In this document: positions 1 to 7,570 of the stretch, piece by piece
Layout: every line of letters begins with the position of its first letter
Numbering within the stretch: the first letter of the stretch is position 1
Assembly (NCBI RefSeq): GCF_005519465.1
Contig: NZ_CP027858.1
Location: 3,720,001-3,784,000, forward strand
Direction of reading: 5' to 3'
Length of the DNA stretch: 64,000 nucleotides
DNA from: Streptomyces clavuligerus
GTDB lineage: Bacteria > Actinomycetota > Actinomycetes > Streptomycetales > Streptomycetaceae
The notes under the pieces: model-generated
What the model was told of the DNA's origin: nothing
Seen by the model: the letters and a program-made list of their open reading frames with translations, nothing else
Database searches by the model: none
Translations under genes and position numbers: made by a program

Positions 1-1013
1 GGCGGCAACGGCCGTCCCGCCTCCAGCCGCGCGGCGGCCGACCGCAGCGCGTACCCCGCCGTCCCGGGAACGGCCTCCGACCCGAACGCGCCGAGGAGGA
101 CGGGCCGTCCGAGCGCCGCCCCGTACAGCGTCACGGAGCCGTGGTCCCCGATCACCAGGTCCGAGGCCACCAGGGCCTGCTGCCAGCCGTCCGTGGGGTC
201 GACGGCGATCAGGCCCGCCTCCAGGGCGCTGTGCTGCATGACCCGGACCTGCCAGGCGCCATGACCGGACCAGATGTTCGGGTGCAGTACCAGCGCCACC
301 CGGTACTCGTCGGTCGGGAGCTGCGCCAGCAGCTCCGCCGGGAGCCCCGGCCACGATCCGACGAGTGACTCCTCACCCCAGGTCGAACTCACCAGGACCA
401 GCCGCTGACCGGGCAGGACGCCGAGGGCCGCACGGTAGCGCTCCCGCCACCGGACGCTCGCCCGGAGCCGGTCCAGACAGGGGTCGCCGACCAGTACCGT
501 CCTGCCGACCGTGCCGGGGTGTGCCGCCGCGAGCTGGGACTCCTGGTCGGGATGGGACACCGCGAGCCAGGCGCGCCGGGCCGCCAGCAACTCGTCGTGG
601 ACCAGCCCGGAGAGCCGGGTGCCCGGCCCGGCGGAGTCGGGCACCTGCTTCTGGAACCCGACTCCGTGCGGAAGCACCAGCACCGGATAGCGGCCGGGCG
701 GCACCTTGATGTTCTCGGACGCGGATATCAGCAGATCGGGCGTGATCTCCGCGAGCTGGGGCCACGGCAGCGTACGGCAGCCCAGCGAGCGGAGCAGATC
801 GAGCACTCCGTCGTTGAAGGCGGACGTCGGGTCGTACGCGAACACGACGGCGATCCGCGGATCGTCGTGCAGGATCTCGGGGACCACGTCCACCACGCGT
901 ACCAGCGAGGTCACCGTCCGCGCGGCGACCACCACCGTCCGCTCGCCGCCGAAGGTCCGCCAGCGGGTGGCGTCATGCCCTACGGGGACGAGAATGCGCT
1001 CGTCGGACTCCAT
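1..1013 (-). CDS. CDP-glycerol glycerophosphotransferase/glycosyltransferase-like protein (3' end off window)
   Basis: The frame is open from ATG 1013 to the window edge, about 337 codons, and its C-terminus is missing. A GGAGG-type ribosome site lies just upstream of the ATG. The first half begins MESDERILVPVGHDATRW and has alternating beta-alpha segments. The second half contains LVLHPNIWSGHGAW and, near residue 290, VIGDHGSVTLYGAALGRP. That last stretch resembles the nucleotide-sugar-binding C-terminal Rossmann domain of CDP-glycerol glycerophosphotransferases and related GT-B enzymes, where a D-H-G/S-S motif contacts the nucleotide. There is no signal peptide or membrane segment, so it is probably cytosolic. 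The assignment is to a fold and family; the substrate (a wall polymer or another glycan) is not readable. The heptamer repeat at 1068-1151 sits directly upstream. The TIR gene upstream of that is on the same strand. Confidence 0.55.
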   Translation of the reverse strand, partial: MESDERILVPVGHDATRWRTFGGERTVVVAARTVTSLVRVVDVVPEILHDDPRIAVVFAYDPTSAFNDGVLDLLRSLGCRTLPWPQLAEITPDLLISASENIKVPPGRYPVLVLPHGVGFQKQVPDSAGPGTRLSGLVHDELLAARRAWLAVSHPDQESQLAAAHPGTVGRTVLVGDPCLDRLRASVRWRERYRAALGVLPGQRLVLVSSTWGEESLVGSWPGLPAELLAQLPTDEYRVALVLHPNIWSGHGAWQVRVMQHSALEAGLIAVDPTDGWQQALVASDLVIGDHGSVTLYGAALGRPVLLGAFGSEAVPGTAGYALRSAAARLEAGRPLP

Positions 1014-1067
1014 TGCGTACCTCCGCCTGCGGGCAGGATCGCATACCCCCTGCTCAGACGCCTTCCC

Positions 1068-1151
1068 GGCTCCCGGCTCCCGGCTCCCGGCTCCCGGCTC
1101 CCGGCTCCCGGCTCCCGGCTCCCGGCTCCCGGCTCCCGGCTCCCGGCTCCC
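1068..1151. repeat. Heptanucleotide tandem repeat, 12 perfect copies
   Basis: Twelve uninterrupted copies of GGCTCCC (GGGAGCC on the other strand) fill 84 bp between the stop of the TIR gene (1218) and the start of the glycosyltransferase-like gene (1013). The array is about 55 bp upstream of that start codon, so its length could affect the promoter or leader. A heptamer array of this purity is prone to slippage. Confidence 0.95.
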
Positions 1152-1217
1152 GGGCAGCCTCCTAGCATGCCCATGGATGTCTGGCAATCGTTTCACCGCC
1201 CTCTCCCACCACACGGC

Positions 1218-2348
1218 TCATTCTCCACCGAGCGCGCCCCCTGCCTCATCGGTCAGACCGTCGAGGGCGCGTCTCCACTCCCCGATGACGCTCCGACCGT
1301 CCAGGACCTGCTGAACCGCCGCACCGACCGTGTTCATCAACGGGCGGATATGGCGACTGCTTCCCGCGGCCTCGCGGATCTCACCCGCGAAGCCCTCCAG
1401 ATGCGAATTAATCCCTTTGGCTGCATCGATGAGAATTCCCAGTTGCTCCAGAAACTCTCTTGCATCCCGCTCGGCCCTGACCTCTTGCGGTCCTGATTCA
1501 AGCCCTCGGAGCAAATTGAAGATCCCTGCGTGGATCGTATGCAGTTCGTCCGTGTATTTCGCACCCAAGGATTCCATTTCCTCCGCAGGTGCCCTGAGCC
1601 TGTCCGCCAGTTCCTGAGCGATTCGCACCCTCCCTGAGAATCCAGCTCCCCGTGCATCGGACCGTTCCATTTCCCCGGTCGCCCAGGAGGACAGCTCGGT
1701 CACTTCCAACACGGCCGCCGTGAAGTTTTCGATGGTCCGCTGCCATGCGGGAAGCGCGGACTCCATCTCGGCCATGGTCTCAAGCACCCCGGGCGGGTCG
1801 TCACCCTCGTCCACCGGCACCGGTGGCGGTGGCGGGGTGGCGGCGTCCTCAACGATGCCGCTCAGCCTGACGGCCAGTTCGTGCACGGCCCTTCGGTACC
1901 GGGCGGAGGTCTCGTCCTCAAGTCTGAGTTCACGCCAGTCGACCCGCTGCCGAGCTGTGATGAGAGAGATGAGTTCATCATTCGCCGCATTGTCTCTGAG
2001 CTGCGGCACATTGCTGTAATAAATCGGCAGCAGGAGCTGTTGCAGCCCAAGATTTTCGGCGTGACGGGAGAACGTGGTGACCTCCCGCCGGCACTCCTTG
2101 CTCCTGAGGAAGGCCGGAGTGATGACGGGAATCAGAAATGTAGTGCTGGTCAGTGCCGTATTTATTCGTTCCCGCCACACCTCCCCCCAGGAGATCGACC
2201 TGTTGTCCACGAAAACGCGCAGCCGCTCTCCCGTGATCAGCTCGAACTCTCCGGCTATCGACTCGGCGAGCCGACGAATCCGCCCGCCGTCGAGCTCGTC
2301 ATCGCGGTGCGAGTAGCTCCAAAACCCCACAGGATTCTCTGCGTTCAT
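1218..2348 (-). CDS. TIR-domain protein with helical C-terminal region
   Basis: The protein has 376 aa. Residues 7-150 form a TIR domain: the beta-A strand reads GFWSYSHRDDE, the second conserved box is RVFVDNRSISWGEVWRERI, and FLIPVITPAFLRSKECRRE follows. E60 in the WRERI helix is the likely NADase glutamate, judged by alignment in my head with plant and SARM1 TIRs, so it is uncertain. A Pro-rich linker at about 190-205 leads into about 170 helical residues that are probably the sensing or oligomerising part; no known domain was recognised there. Bacterial TIR proteins of this kind usually cleave NAD+ or make cyclic ADP-ribose signals in phage defence. ATG 2348 was chosen because upstream codons run into the tRNA-derived palindrome. 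The gene lies just outside the left att copy and is less GC-biased than the core genes. Confidence 0.8.
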   Translation of the reverse strand: MNAENPVGFWSYSHRDDELDGGRIRRLAESIAGEFELITGERLRVFVDNRSISWGEVWRERINTALTSTTFLIPVITPAFLRSKECRREVTTFSRHAENLGLQQLLLPIYYSNVPQLRDNAANDELISLITARQRVDWRELRLEDETSARYRRAVHELAVRLSGIVEDAATPPPPPVPVDEGDDPPGVLETMAEMESALPAWQRTIENFTAAVLEVTELSSWATGEMERSDARGAGFSGRVRIAQELADRLRAPAEEMESLGAKYTDELHTIHAGIFNLLRGLESGPQEVRAERDAREFLEQLGILIDAAKGINSHLEGFAGEIREAAGSSRHIRPLMNTVGAAVQQVLDGRSVIGEWRRALDGLTDEAGGALGGE

Positions 2349-2505
2349 GGCTGGAGCATAGGGTCCCGTCAAGATCACAGAGACGAGGTCCGCCAAACCC
2401 AGAAGCCGACCCGCCCGGTGAGCGGACGGGCGACAGGGGCAGGTCCAGGACCCCCGGCCTGCCACCGCCCCTGGAACGGTGGTCGCACGGGTGGGGCGCC
2501 GACAA

Positions 2506-2549
2506 CGCATCAGGGCCGCCGACTCATATGAGTCGGCGGCCCTGATGCG
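2506..2549. terminator. 44-bp perfect palindrome, likely original tRNA-Pro terminator
   Basis: Two 22-bp arms meet with no spacer, centred at 2527/2528. On the minus strand it begins 9 bp downstream of the partial tRNA-Pro 3' end at 2558-2602. The simplest reading is that this was the chromosomal terminator of the tRNA before the element integrated and separated the two. It also insulates the TIR gene from tRNA transcription. Confidence 0.6.
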
Positions 2550-2557
2550 GTACTTCT

Positions 2558-2602
2558 CTGTCGGGGTGGCGGGATTTGAACCCACGACCTCTTCGTCCCG
2601 AA
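2558..2602 (-). repeat. att repeat, left copy (3' half of tRNA-Pro)
   Basis: These 45 bp are identical to 10033-10077 and cover the tRNA-Pro gene from the anticodon loop to just past the discriminator base. The identity ends abruptly at 2603, where the sequence stops resembling a tRNA. This is the standard footprint of a tyrosine integrase that recombines in a tRNA gene. It is the copy left distal to the integrase gene. Confidence 0.9.
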
Positions 2603-2948
2603 TGAGGTTCGGCGGAGCTCGGCACCAGCTTGGACGGTGTTTCTCCTGGCCAGGGTATTGGTGCGGGTAGGCGTGGAGTGGTCTCACGGTGGCTTGGGGA
2701 GCGAGTCGGCTCCCCAATGGCTCCCAGCTCTCGGGACCGGCGGCTGCGCGTCCTGGTCGCGAGCGGGGCTCTTCTTCGTCGATCGCTACCTCGCGACATG
2801 GATCCTGGCGGTGATGGCCGTCGGCTTCGGTCGTCTCGTGTCATGGCCTCGCTCACGAGGAGGCCTTCGCAGATGTGGACCGGCTGGCTCGGGTGTGGAC
2901 CTCCTCCTGCGAACCGTGGTTGTCAGTGCCGACCTCTAAGGTCCCGGT
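2603..2948. other. Element left end, no convincing gene
   Basis: These 346 bp lie between the left att copy and the nuclease gene. A frame at 2637-2939 (+) could encode 100 residues with some hydrophobic stretches, but it has no clear ribosome site, no recognisable family and mixed codon use. It may be decayed element DNA and should contain the nuclease promoter. Confidence 0.4.
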
Positions 2949-4163
2949 ATGGCGATATTCCGGTCCAGCTTCTCGCTCAAGATCATGGTCGAAGAAGCGC
3001 GAAAACTTACCGAGCATGCTGGAGTGCATGAGCGGATTGACACTGTGCTGCGGATTATGGGCGAGGGCTACGGCGGAACTTACGGCAAGGGAAGACCGCT
3101 GGTGAACGCTCTGGAGGACGTGGCCCAAGCATGCCTGCTCCATGAAGAGTTCCCGCTTGCTCAGCGCTTCCAGAGATTCGCCGGGTACGCGGGCGGCAAA
3201 CTCTTCCTCGACACCGTTGAGCACTACTACGACGCGAAGGCGCGGCAGCGGAGCGAAGAGTTCATGCGACGTATGGCTGCCATGGGCTCTGATCGAGCCG
3301 TGTCTGCCCTTGAAGCGCTATGCGCCGAGAATCCCGATGCGAGTGTCACCGACGCCCTTGCTCTCTTCCGCGGCATTGCCCGATCTACCAACCATCTGAG
3401 TATCGGAGACGGCGAGGGCGGAATCCAACTGCCCGCCAAGTACCTCAAACGACTTCAGCAGTTCGGGCATATGGAGCTGATCCTGCGAGATCTGCCCCGA
3501 CCAGCCTCCGCTGAGACCGCCCGGATGATGAATGAGTTCCTGGAAGACGCAGACGCCGGAATGCTGGCTCAGCTCTTGGAGCTGCGGGCCAGGCGGGCTG
3601 GCCTCGCATCCCTGCGTGCCGCAGTAGACCGCCCCGATAGCTCTGAGACTGTCATCCATGCCTGTCTGAAGAACCAGGAGTGGATCTTCGGTGGTGCCTT
3701 CGTGTCTGAGCTGGCCCGTCGGCAGTACACACCGGACACCATTCTCGACATTCCGCTGCTGCGAGGGGATGGCTCCTTGCACGTGGTGGAACTCAAGCGC
3801 GCCAACATAGAGAAACTGGCTATCCGGCCCAGTGGTCAACTCATGCTGGGTGCCCCGGTCCACCACGCGGTCTCGCAGACGCAGAACTATCTACGGATCT
3901 TGGACGAGGGCCGTGAAACCATCCTTGCGCGGTACGGGGTCGACACGCGCAGAGCTTCCGCGACTGTCGTGATCGGACACTCGCAGTACGTCAGTGGAGG
4001 GGTCACACCTCAGGAGGTCGCTGACACGCTGCGGACCTACAACACGCATCTGGCACGTATCGAAGTGATCACCTACGAGACCTTGCTGGAGTCTGCGGAG
4101 CGGATGCTGGCGCTCTCGTCGGCTGAGCACGTCTCCGGCCAAGCTGAGGGATACACCGCATGA
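2949..4163 (+). CDS. Shedu-like (DUF4263) PD-(D/E)XK nuclease, candidate anti-phage protein
   Basis: The protein has 404 aa. Residues 1-200 are helical, contain no domain I recognise, and are probably the regulatory or sensor part. Residues 230-375 match the SduA/DUF4263 nuclease core: ACLKNQEWIFGG, then a PD-type acidic pair (D263, D267), then VVELKRAN with E281 and K283, then HHAVSQTQNYLRIL, the Gln-containing helix typical of the family. These residues form the catalytic PD...ExK set. Shedu proteins are single-gene anti-phage nucleases whose N-terminal regions vary and detect the trigger. ATG 2949 is preceded only by a weak AAGG, 11 nt upstream. The stop overlaps the next start (ATGA), so the two genes are translationally coupled. 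Codon use is less GC3-biased than the core, consistent with transfer on the element. The family call is from motifs only. Confidence 0.72.
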   Translation: MAIFRSSFSLKIMVEEARKLTEHAGVHERIDTVLRIMGEGYGGTYGKGRPLVNALEDVAQACLLHEEFPLAQRFQRFAGYAGGKLFLDTVEHYYDAKARQRSEEFMRRMAAMGSDRAVSALEALCAENPDASVTDALALFRGIARSTNHLSIGDGEGGIQLPAKYLKRLQQFGHMELILRDLPRPASAETARMMNEFLEDADAGMLAQLLELRARRAGLASLRAAVDRPDSSETVIHACLKNQEWIFGGAFVSELARRQYTPDTILDIPLLRGDGSLHVVELKRANIEKLAIRPSGQLMLGAPVHHAVSQTQNYLRILDEGRETILARYGVDTRRASATVVIGHSQYVSGGVTPQEVADTLRTYNTHLARIEVITYETLLESAERMLALSSAEHVSGQAEGYTA

Positions 4164-4483
4164 GCGACGACTCTCCCGCGATCGAGCCGCTTCTGGCAAG
4201 ACTTTGCGGTGGCACGATCAGCGGCAAAGATTATGTCGGCTACTTCATGAATGAACATGGTGAGGAACTCGTTTTCGCTCAGCGGCGGGGCGACAAGACC
4301 GCCGGACTCTGGCACAGCGACACAGACTGGGAGATGGTCCGGGTTGGCGATCACTCAATACGGCTTGGCGGAGACTTGGAAGGGATGATCACTGTGGCCG
4401 ACCTGATCATCAACCGCTCTGAGGCGACATGGCTGTCCTCCTGTCTGGCAGCCTCCCGGCACTTGCGCCCGGGGCGCACCTGA
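4160..4483 (+). CDS. Small unknown protein coupled to the Shedu-like nuclease
   Basis: The protein has 107 aa and starts MSDDSPAIEPLLARLCGG. I recognise no family. It has no signal peptide or membrane segment. The middle third is predicted beta-rich (GEELVFAQRRGDKTAGLW), flanked by short helices. It begins inside the stop codon of the nuclease gene, so it is almost certainly made from the same mRNA and in ratio with the nuclease. That suggests a partner, inhibitor or specificity subunit. Canonical Shedu systems are single-gene, which makes this companion worth testing. Confidence 0.7.
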   Translation: MSDDSPAIEPLLARLCGGTISGKDYVGYFMNEHGEELVFAQRRGDKTAGLWHSDTDWEMVRVGDHSIRLGGDLEGMITVADLIINRSEATWLSSCLAASRHLRPGRT

Positions 4484-4575
4484 GGTGTAAACAAGCAGGT
4501 CGAGGTTTCACTGCATAGGACTGGCACTGCAGACTTCGCGCAATCTCCCCGGTTGTGCCAAAAATCTCAGGCCAA

Positions 4576-6338
4576 GGGCTTGCAGATCATTAACGCGTAG
4601 CTTCCCGGTTCGGTGGTCGTTGGCGTGGTATGGAAGCGATCGAAGACATAGCGGTGGCGCTGGCGGCGAAGTTCACGGTGCTGTTGCCGCATCTGGATGA
4701 GCGCCAGCGCCGTCTGCTGCTGGCGGCCGAGGCCCGGTCGATCGGTCATGGCGGAATCAGGCTGGTCGCCCGTGCCGCTGGCGTGCGCGAGGCAACGGTG
4801 TCACTGGGCGTCACCGAGCTGGACTCCGGAGAGGCCCCCTTGGGGCGGGTACGCCGGGTCGGTGGTGGCCGCAAGCGGGTGGTCGACCTGGACCCGGGAC
4901 TACGCCCGGCACTGCTGGCCCTGGTGGAACCGGACGTGCGGGGCGACCCGATGTCACCCTTGCGTTGGACGACGAAGTCCACCCGCCATTTGGCCGCCGA
5001 GCTCACCCGCCAGGGCCACCGGATATCCGCTGACACCGTCGCCGACGTGCTGCGCGAGGAAGGCTTCAGCCTCCAGGGCAACGCCAAGGTCATCGAAGGC
5101 AAGCAGCACCCCGACCGGGACGGACAGTTCCGCTACATCAACGACCAGGCCAAGGACCACCAGGCGGTCGGCGATCCCGTGATCAGCGTCGATACGAAGA
5201 AGAAGGAGGTCGTGGGTCCGTTGAAGAACGGCGGCAGGGAGTGGCGGCCCGCAGGCGACCCCGAGCGGGTCAGCACCCATGACTTCCCGGACAGGGAACT
5301 CGGCAAGGCCGTGCCCTACGGCATCTACGACCTCGCCGCGAACACCGGCTGGGTCAGCGTCGGCACTGACCACGACACCGCTGCCTTCGCCGTCGAATCC
5401 ATCCGCCGCTGGTGGAAAGCCCGCGGCACGCAGGACTACCCGCAGGCCAGGCGCCTGCTCATCACCGCCGACGCCGGCGGATCCAACGGCTACCGCACCC
5501 GCGCCTGGAAAGCTGAACTCGCCTCCCTGGCACTGGAAACAGGCCTGCACATCACTGTCTGTCACTTTCCTCCGGGCACGTCTAAATGGAACCGGATCGA
5601 GCACCGGCTGTTCTCCCACATCACCATGAACTGGCGCGGCAGGCCTCTAACGAGCCACGAGGTCATCGTGCAGTCCATCGCCGCGACCACCACCCGCACC
5701 GGCCTGAAAGTCCACGCCGAACTCGACAGCGCCACCTACGCCACCGGAGTCCGCGTCGTCGACCGGCAACTGGACGCTCTTCCCCTGGCCCGTCATGAGT
5801 GGCACGGCGACTGGAATTACACCCTCCGCCCCGAGGAATACTGCCGGGACGGCACCCCGCCCATCCCACCCCAGGACCTACCCGGCCCCGACCGCGCCTG
5901 GCTCGTCCACCCGGACCTGACCGGCCTGCAGCCCGACCAGTGGGACCGGCTGATCACCCAGCTGAGAGCCGCCCGCGAACTCCAGCGGGAAGAAGACCTC
6001 CACCAACGACGCGGCGGAGACCGGCAGAAAGTACCCGCCGCCGGCCTGTACACGGGCCGGCGCCCCGGTCTCACCCTCGTCGACCGGCTCCTCGCCACCA
6101 TCCTCTACCAGCGGTTCAAGCTCCCCCAGGTCGTCATCGCCCCGCTCTTCACCGTCACACCCGTGACCCTCAACCGCGCCATCAGCCAGACCCGTCGGCT
6201 CCTGGACCAGATCGGACACACCATCGAACCCGCCACCACCCCACTGGCCACCCTGGACGACCTTGCACACCTCGCCGCCCGCCTCGACACCGCCCCCACG
6301 ACAAAGATCAAGACAGCGAGTTAATGATCTGCAAGCCC
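4576..6338 (+). mobile_element. ISAzo13-type insertion sequence
   Basis: Perfect 19-bp inverted repeats at 4576-4594 and 6320-6338 enclose one transposase gene. CAA occurs on both flanks (4573-4575 and 6339-6341) and is a plausible 3-bp target duplication. Removing the IS and one CAA restores an uninterrupted end to the serine hydrolase frame, which supports these exact borders. Confidence 0.88.
4630..6324 (+). CDS. ISAzo13-type transposase (DDE)
   Basis: The protein has 564 aa. An N-terminal helix-turn-helix region covers roughly residues 35-150. An RNase H-like DDE core follows, with D in VISVDTKKKE, D in LLITADAGGSNGYRT and E in TSKWNRIEHRLFS, the ISAzo13/rve signature spacing. At 564 aa it is longer than the roughly 400 aa I associate with the family. 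The extra C-terminal 140 residues end in a helix-turn-helix-like segment (LPQVVIAPLFTVTPVTLNRA). The frame is intact and both inverted repeats are perfect, so the IS may be active or recently arrived. The gene is convergent with the serine hydrolase and their 3' ends overlap by 4 bp within the right inverted repeat. Confidence 0.88.
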   Translation: MEAIEDIAVALAAKFTVLLPHLDERQRRLLLAAEARSIGHGGIRLVARAAGVREATVSLGVTELDSGEAPLGRVRRVGGGRKRVVDLDPGLRPALLALVEPDVRGDPMSPLRWTTKSTRHLAAELTRQGHRISADTVADVLREEGFSLQGNAKVIEGKQHPDRDGQFRYINDQAKDHQAVGDPVISVDTKKKEVVGPLKNGGREWRPAGDPERVSTHDFPDRELGKAVPYGIYDLAANTGWVSVGTDHDTAAFAVESIRRWWKARGTQDYPQARRLLITADAGGSNGYRTRAWKAELASLALETGLHITVCHFPPGTSKWNRIEHRLFSHITMNWRGRPLTSHEVIVQSIAATTTRTGLKVHAELDSATYATGVRVVDRQLDALPLARHEWHGDWNYTLRPEEYCRDGTPPIPPQDLPGPDRAWLVHPDLTGLQPDQWDRLITQLRAARELQREEDLHQRRGGDRQKVPAAGLYTGRRPGLTLVDRLLATILYQRFKLPQVVIAPLFTVTPVTLNRAISQTRRLLDQIGHTIEPATTPLATLDDLAHLAARLDTAPTTKIKTAS

Positions 6339-7505
6339 CAACGATTCTCGTGCTGCCTCGGACAACGATGTAGCACGCATGTCGCCGGCTCCTCCGATGA
6401 CGTGGTTCATGACGTAGCCAAAGCCGGTGCCACGCTCCGGGTCGGCGAAGCCGAGTGAGCCCCCGCGGCCTGTGTGACCGAAGGCGCTTGGGCCGGTCAT
6501 GGGGATAGTCGCGGTGGGCAGCATGTATCCGGTGCTGAACCGGCTGGGCACCAGCATCACCTGGTCCTGCCCGCTGGCCTGCTCCTCGGTCGCCAAAGCC
6601 AGCGTCTCCGGGGTGAACAGGCGTACTCCGTCCACCTCGCCGATCAACGCGGCGTACATGCGCGCCAACCCGCGTGCGGTGCCGATACCGTTGGACGAGG
6701 GGAGTTCCGCGGCCTGCACATCGGGGGAGTCGAAGTCGATGTTCGCGGGGTCGGTAACCGCGTACGCCCTGTTGCTGAGCGAGTTCGGGTCGCGCCAGGC
6801 GGCGACGAGGTCGCGCAGCTCCTCGGGGATCGACTCCTCGGGCACGGTGGTGAGGTCGACGTCCGGCTTCCGGTACACCATGCGGCTGAGCCGGTTCCGT
6901 TCTCTGGCCGGCAGGCCGATGAAGAAGTCCAGCCCCAGCGGGGCGGCGATCTCCTCGGCGAAGAAGCGGCCCGGTGAACGCCCCGACACCCGGCGGATCA
7001 CCTCGCCGACCAGCCAACCCCAGGTCCGGCCGTGGTACCCGTGCGCAGTGCCCGGGGCCCACTGTGGGCGCTGGGCGGCCAGGGCCGCCGCCATGGGGTG
7101 CCAGGCCAGTGCCTCGTCCAGCGGTACCGGCTGGTCGAGGGCCACCAGGCCGGCCTGGTGGGACAGCAGCCAGCGCACTGGGATCTCCGCCTTGCCGTTC
7201 GCGGCGAACTCCGGCCAGTACTCGGCCACTGGTGCGTCCAGGTCCAGCTCCCCCCGCTGGGCCAGCAGATGTGCTGCGGTGGCGGTCGCGCCCTTGGTCG
7301 CCGAGTAGACGAGCTGGAGCGTGTCCCGTTCCCACGGTCGACCGGTGTCCGGATAGGTGACTCCGGCCCACAGATCCACCACCGGCCGACCGTCCTGGTA
7401 GACGCAGACCGCCGCGCCGATGTCCTCGCGCTCGGCGAAGTTCGCCGCGAACGCGTCCCGTACCGGTTCGAACCCTGCCGCTACCTCACCGTTGATCACC
7501 GTCAT
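6321..7505 (-). CDS. Beta-lactamase-fold serine hydrolase with IS-rewritten C-terminus
   Basis: The protein has 394 aa and belongs to the class C beta-lactamase/EstB/penicillin-binding-like hydrolase family. The S-x-x-K nucleophile motif is SATK (S68, K71) in LVYSATKGATA, the second motif is probably HGYHGRTWG, and HTGRGGSLGF near the end corresponds to the KTG/HTG box. There is no signal peptide, so it is likely a cytosolic esterase or peptidase of unknown substrate. The last five residues (GLADH) and the stop codon come from the right inverted repeat of the IS. Before insertion the protein would have ended RESLA-stop, so almost nothing was lost. Two in-frame ATGs exist, at 7505 and 7514; neither has a strong ribosome site. 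Confidence 0.8.
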   Translation of the reverse strand: MTVINGEVAAGFEPVRDAFAANFAEREDIGAAVCVYQDGRPVVDLWAGVTYPDTGRPWERDTLQLVYSATKGATATAAHLLAQRGELDLDAPVAEYWPEFAANGKAEIPVRWLLSHQAGLVALDQPVPLDEALAWHPMAAALAAQRPQWAPGTAHGYHGRTWGWLVGEVIRRVSGRSPGRFFAEEIAAPLGLDFFIGLPARERNRLSRMVYRKPDVDLTTVPEESIPEELRDLVAAWRDPNSLSNRAYAVTDPANIDFDSPDVQAAELPSSNGIGTARGLARMYAALIGEVDGVRLFTPETLALATEEQASGQDQVMLVPSRFSTGYMLPTATIPMTGPSAFGHTGRGGSLGFADPERGTGFGYVMNHVIGGAGDMRATSLSEAARESLGLADH

Positions 7506-7570
7506 GCCGCCCATCCTGACACCCCCGGACCGTTGTTCGGAGGGGCGAGCCCGCACGGAGACCGGGACGA

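Noticed and set aside
2637..2939. 100-codon frame at the element's left end
   Set aside because: No ribosome site, family or consistent codon bias; kept only as an intergenic note.
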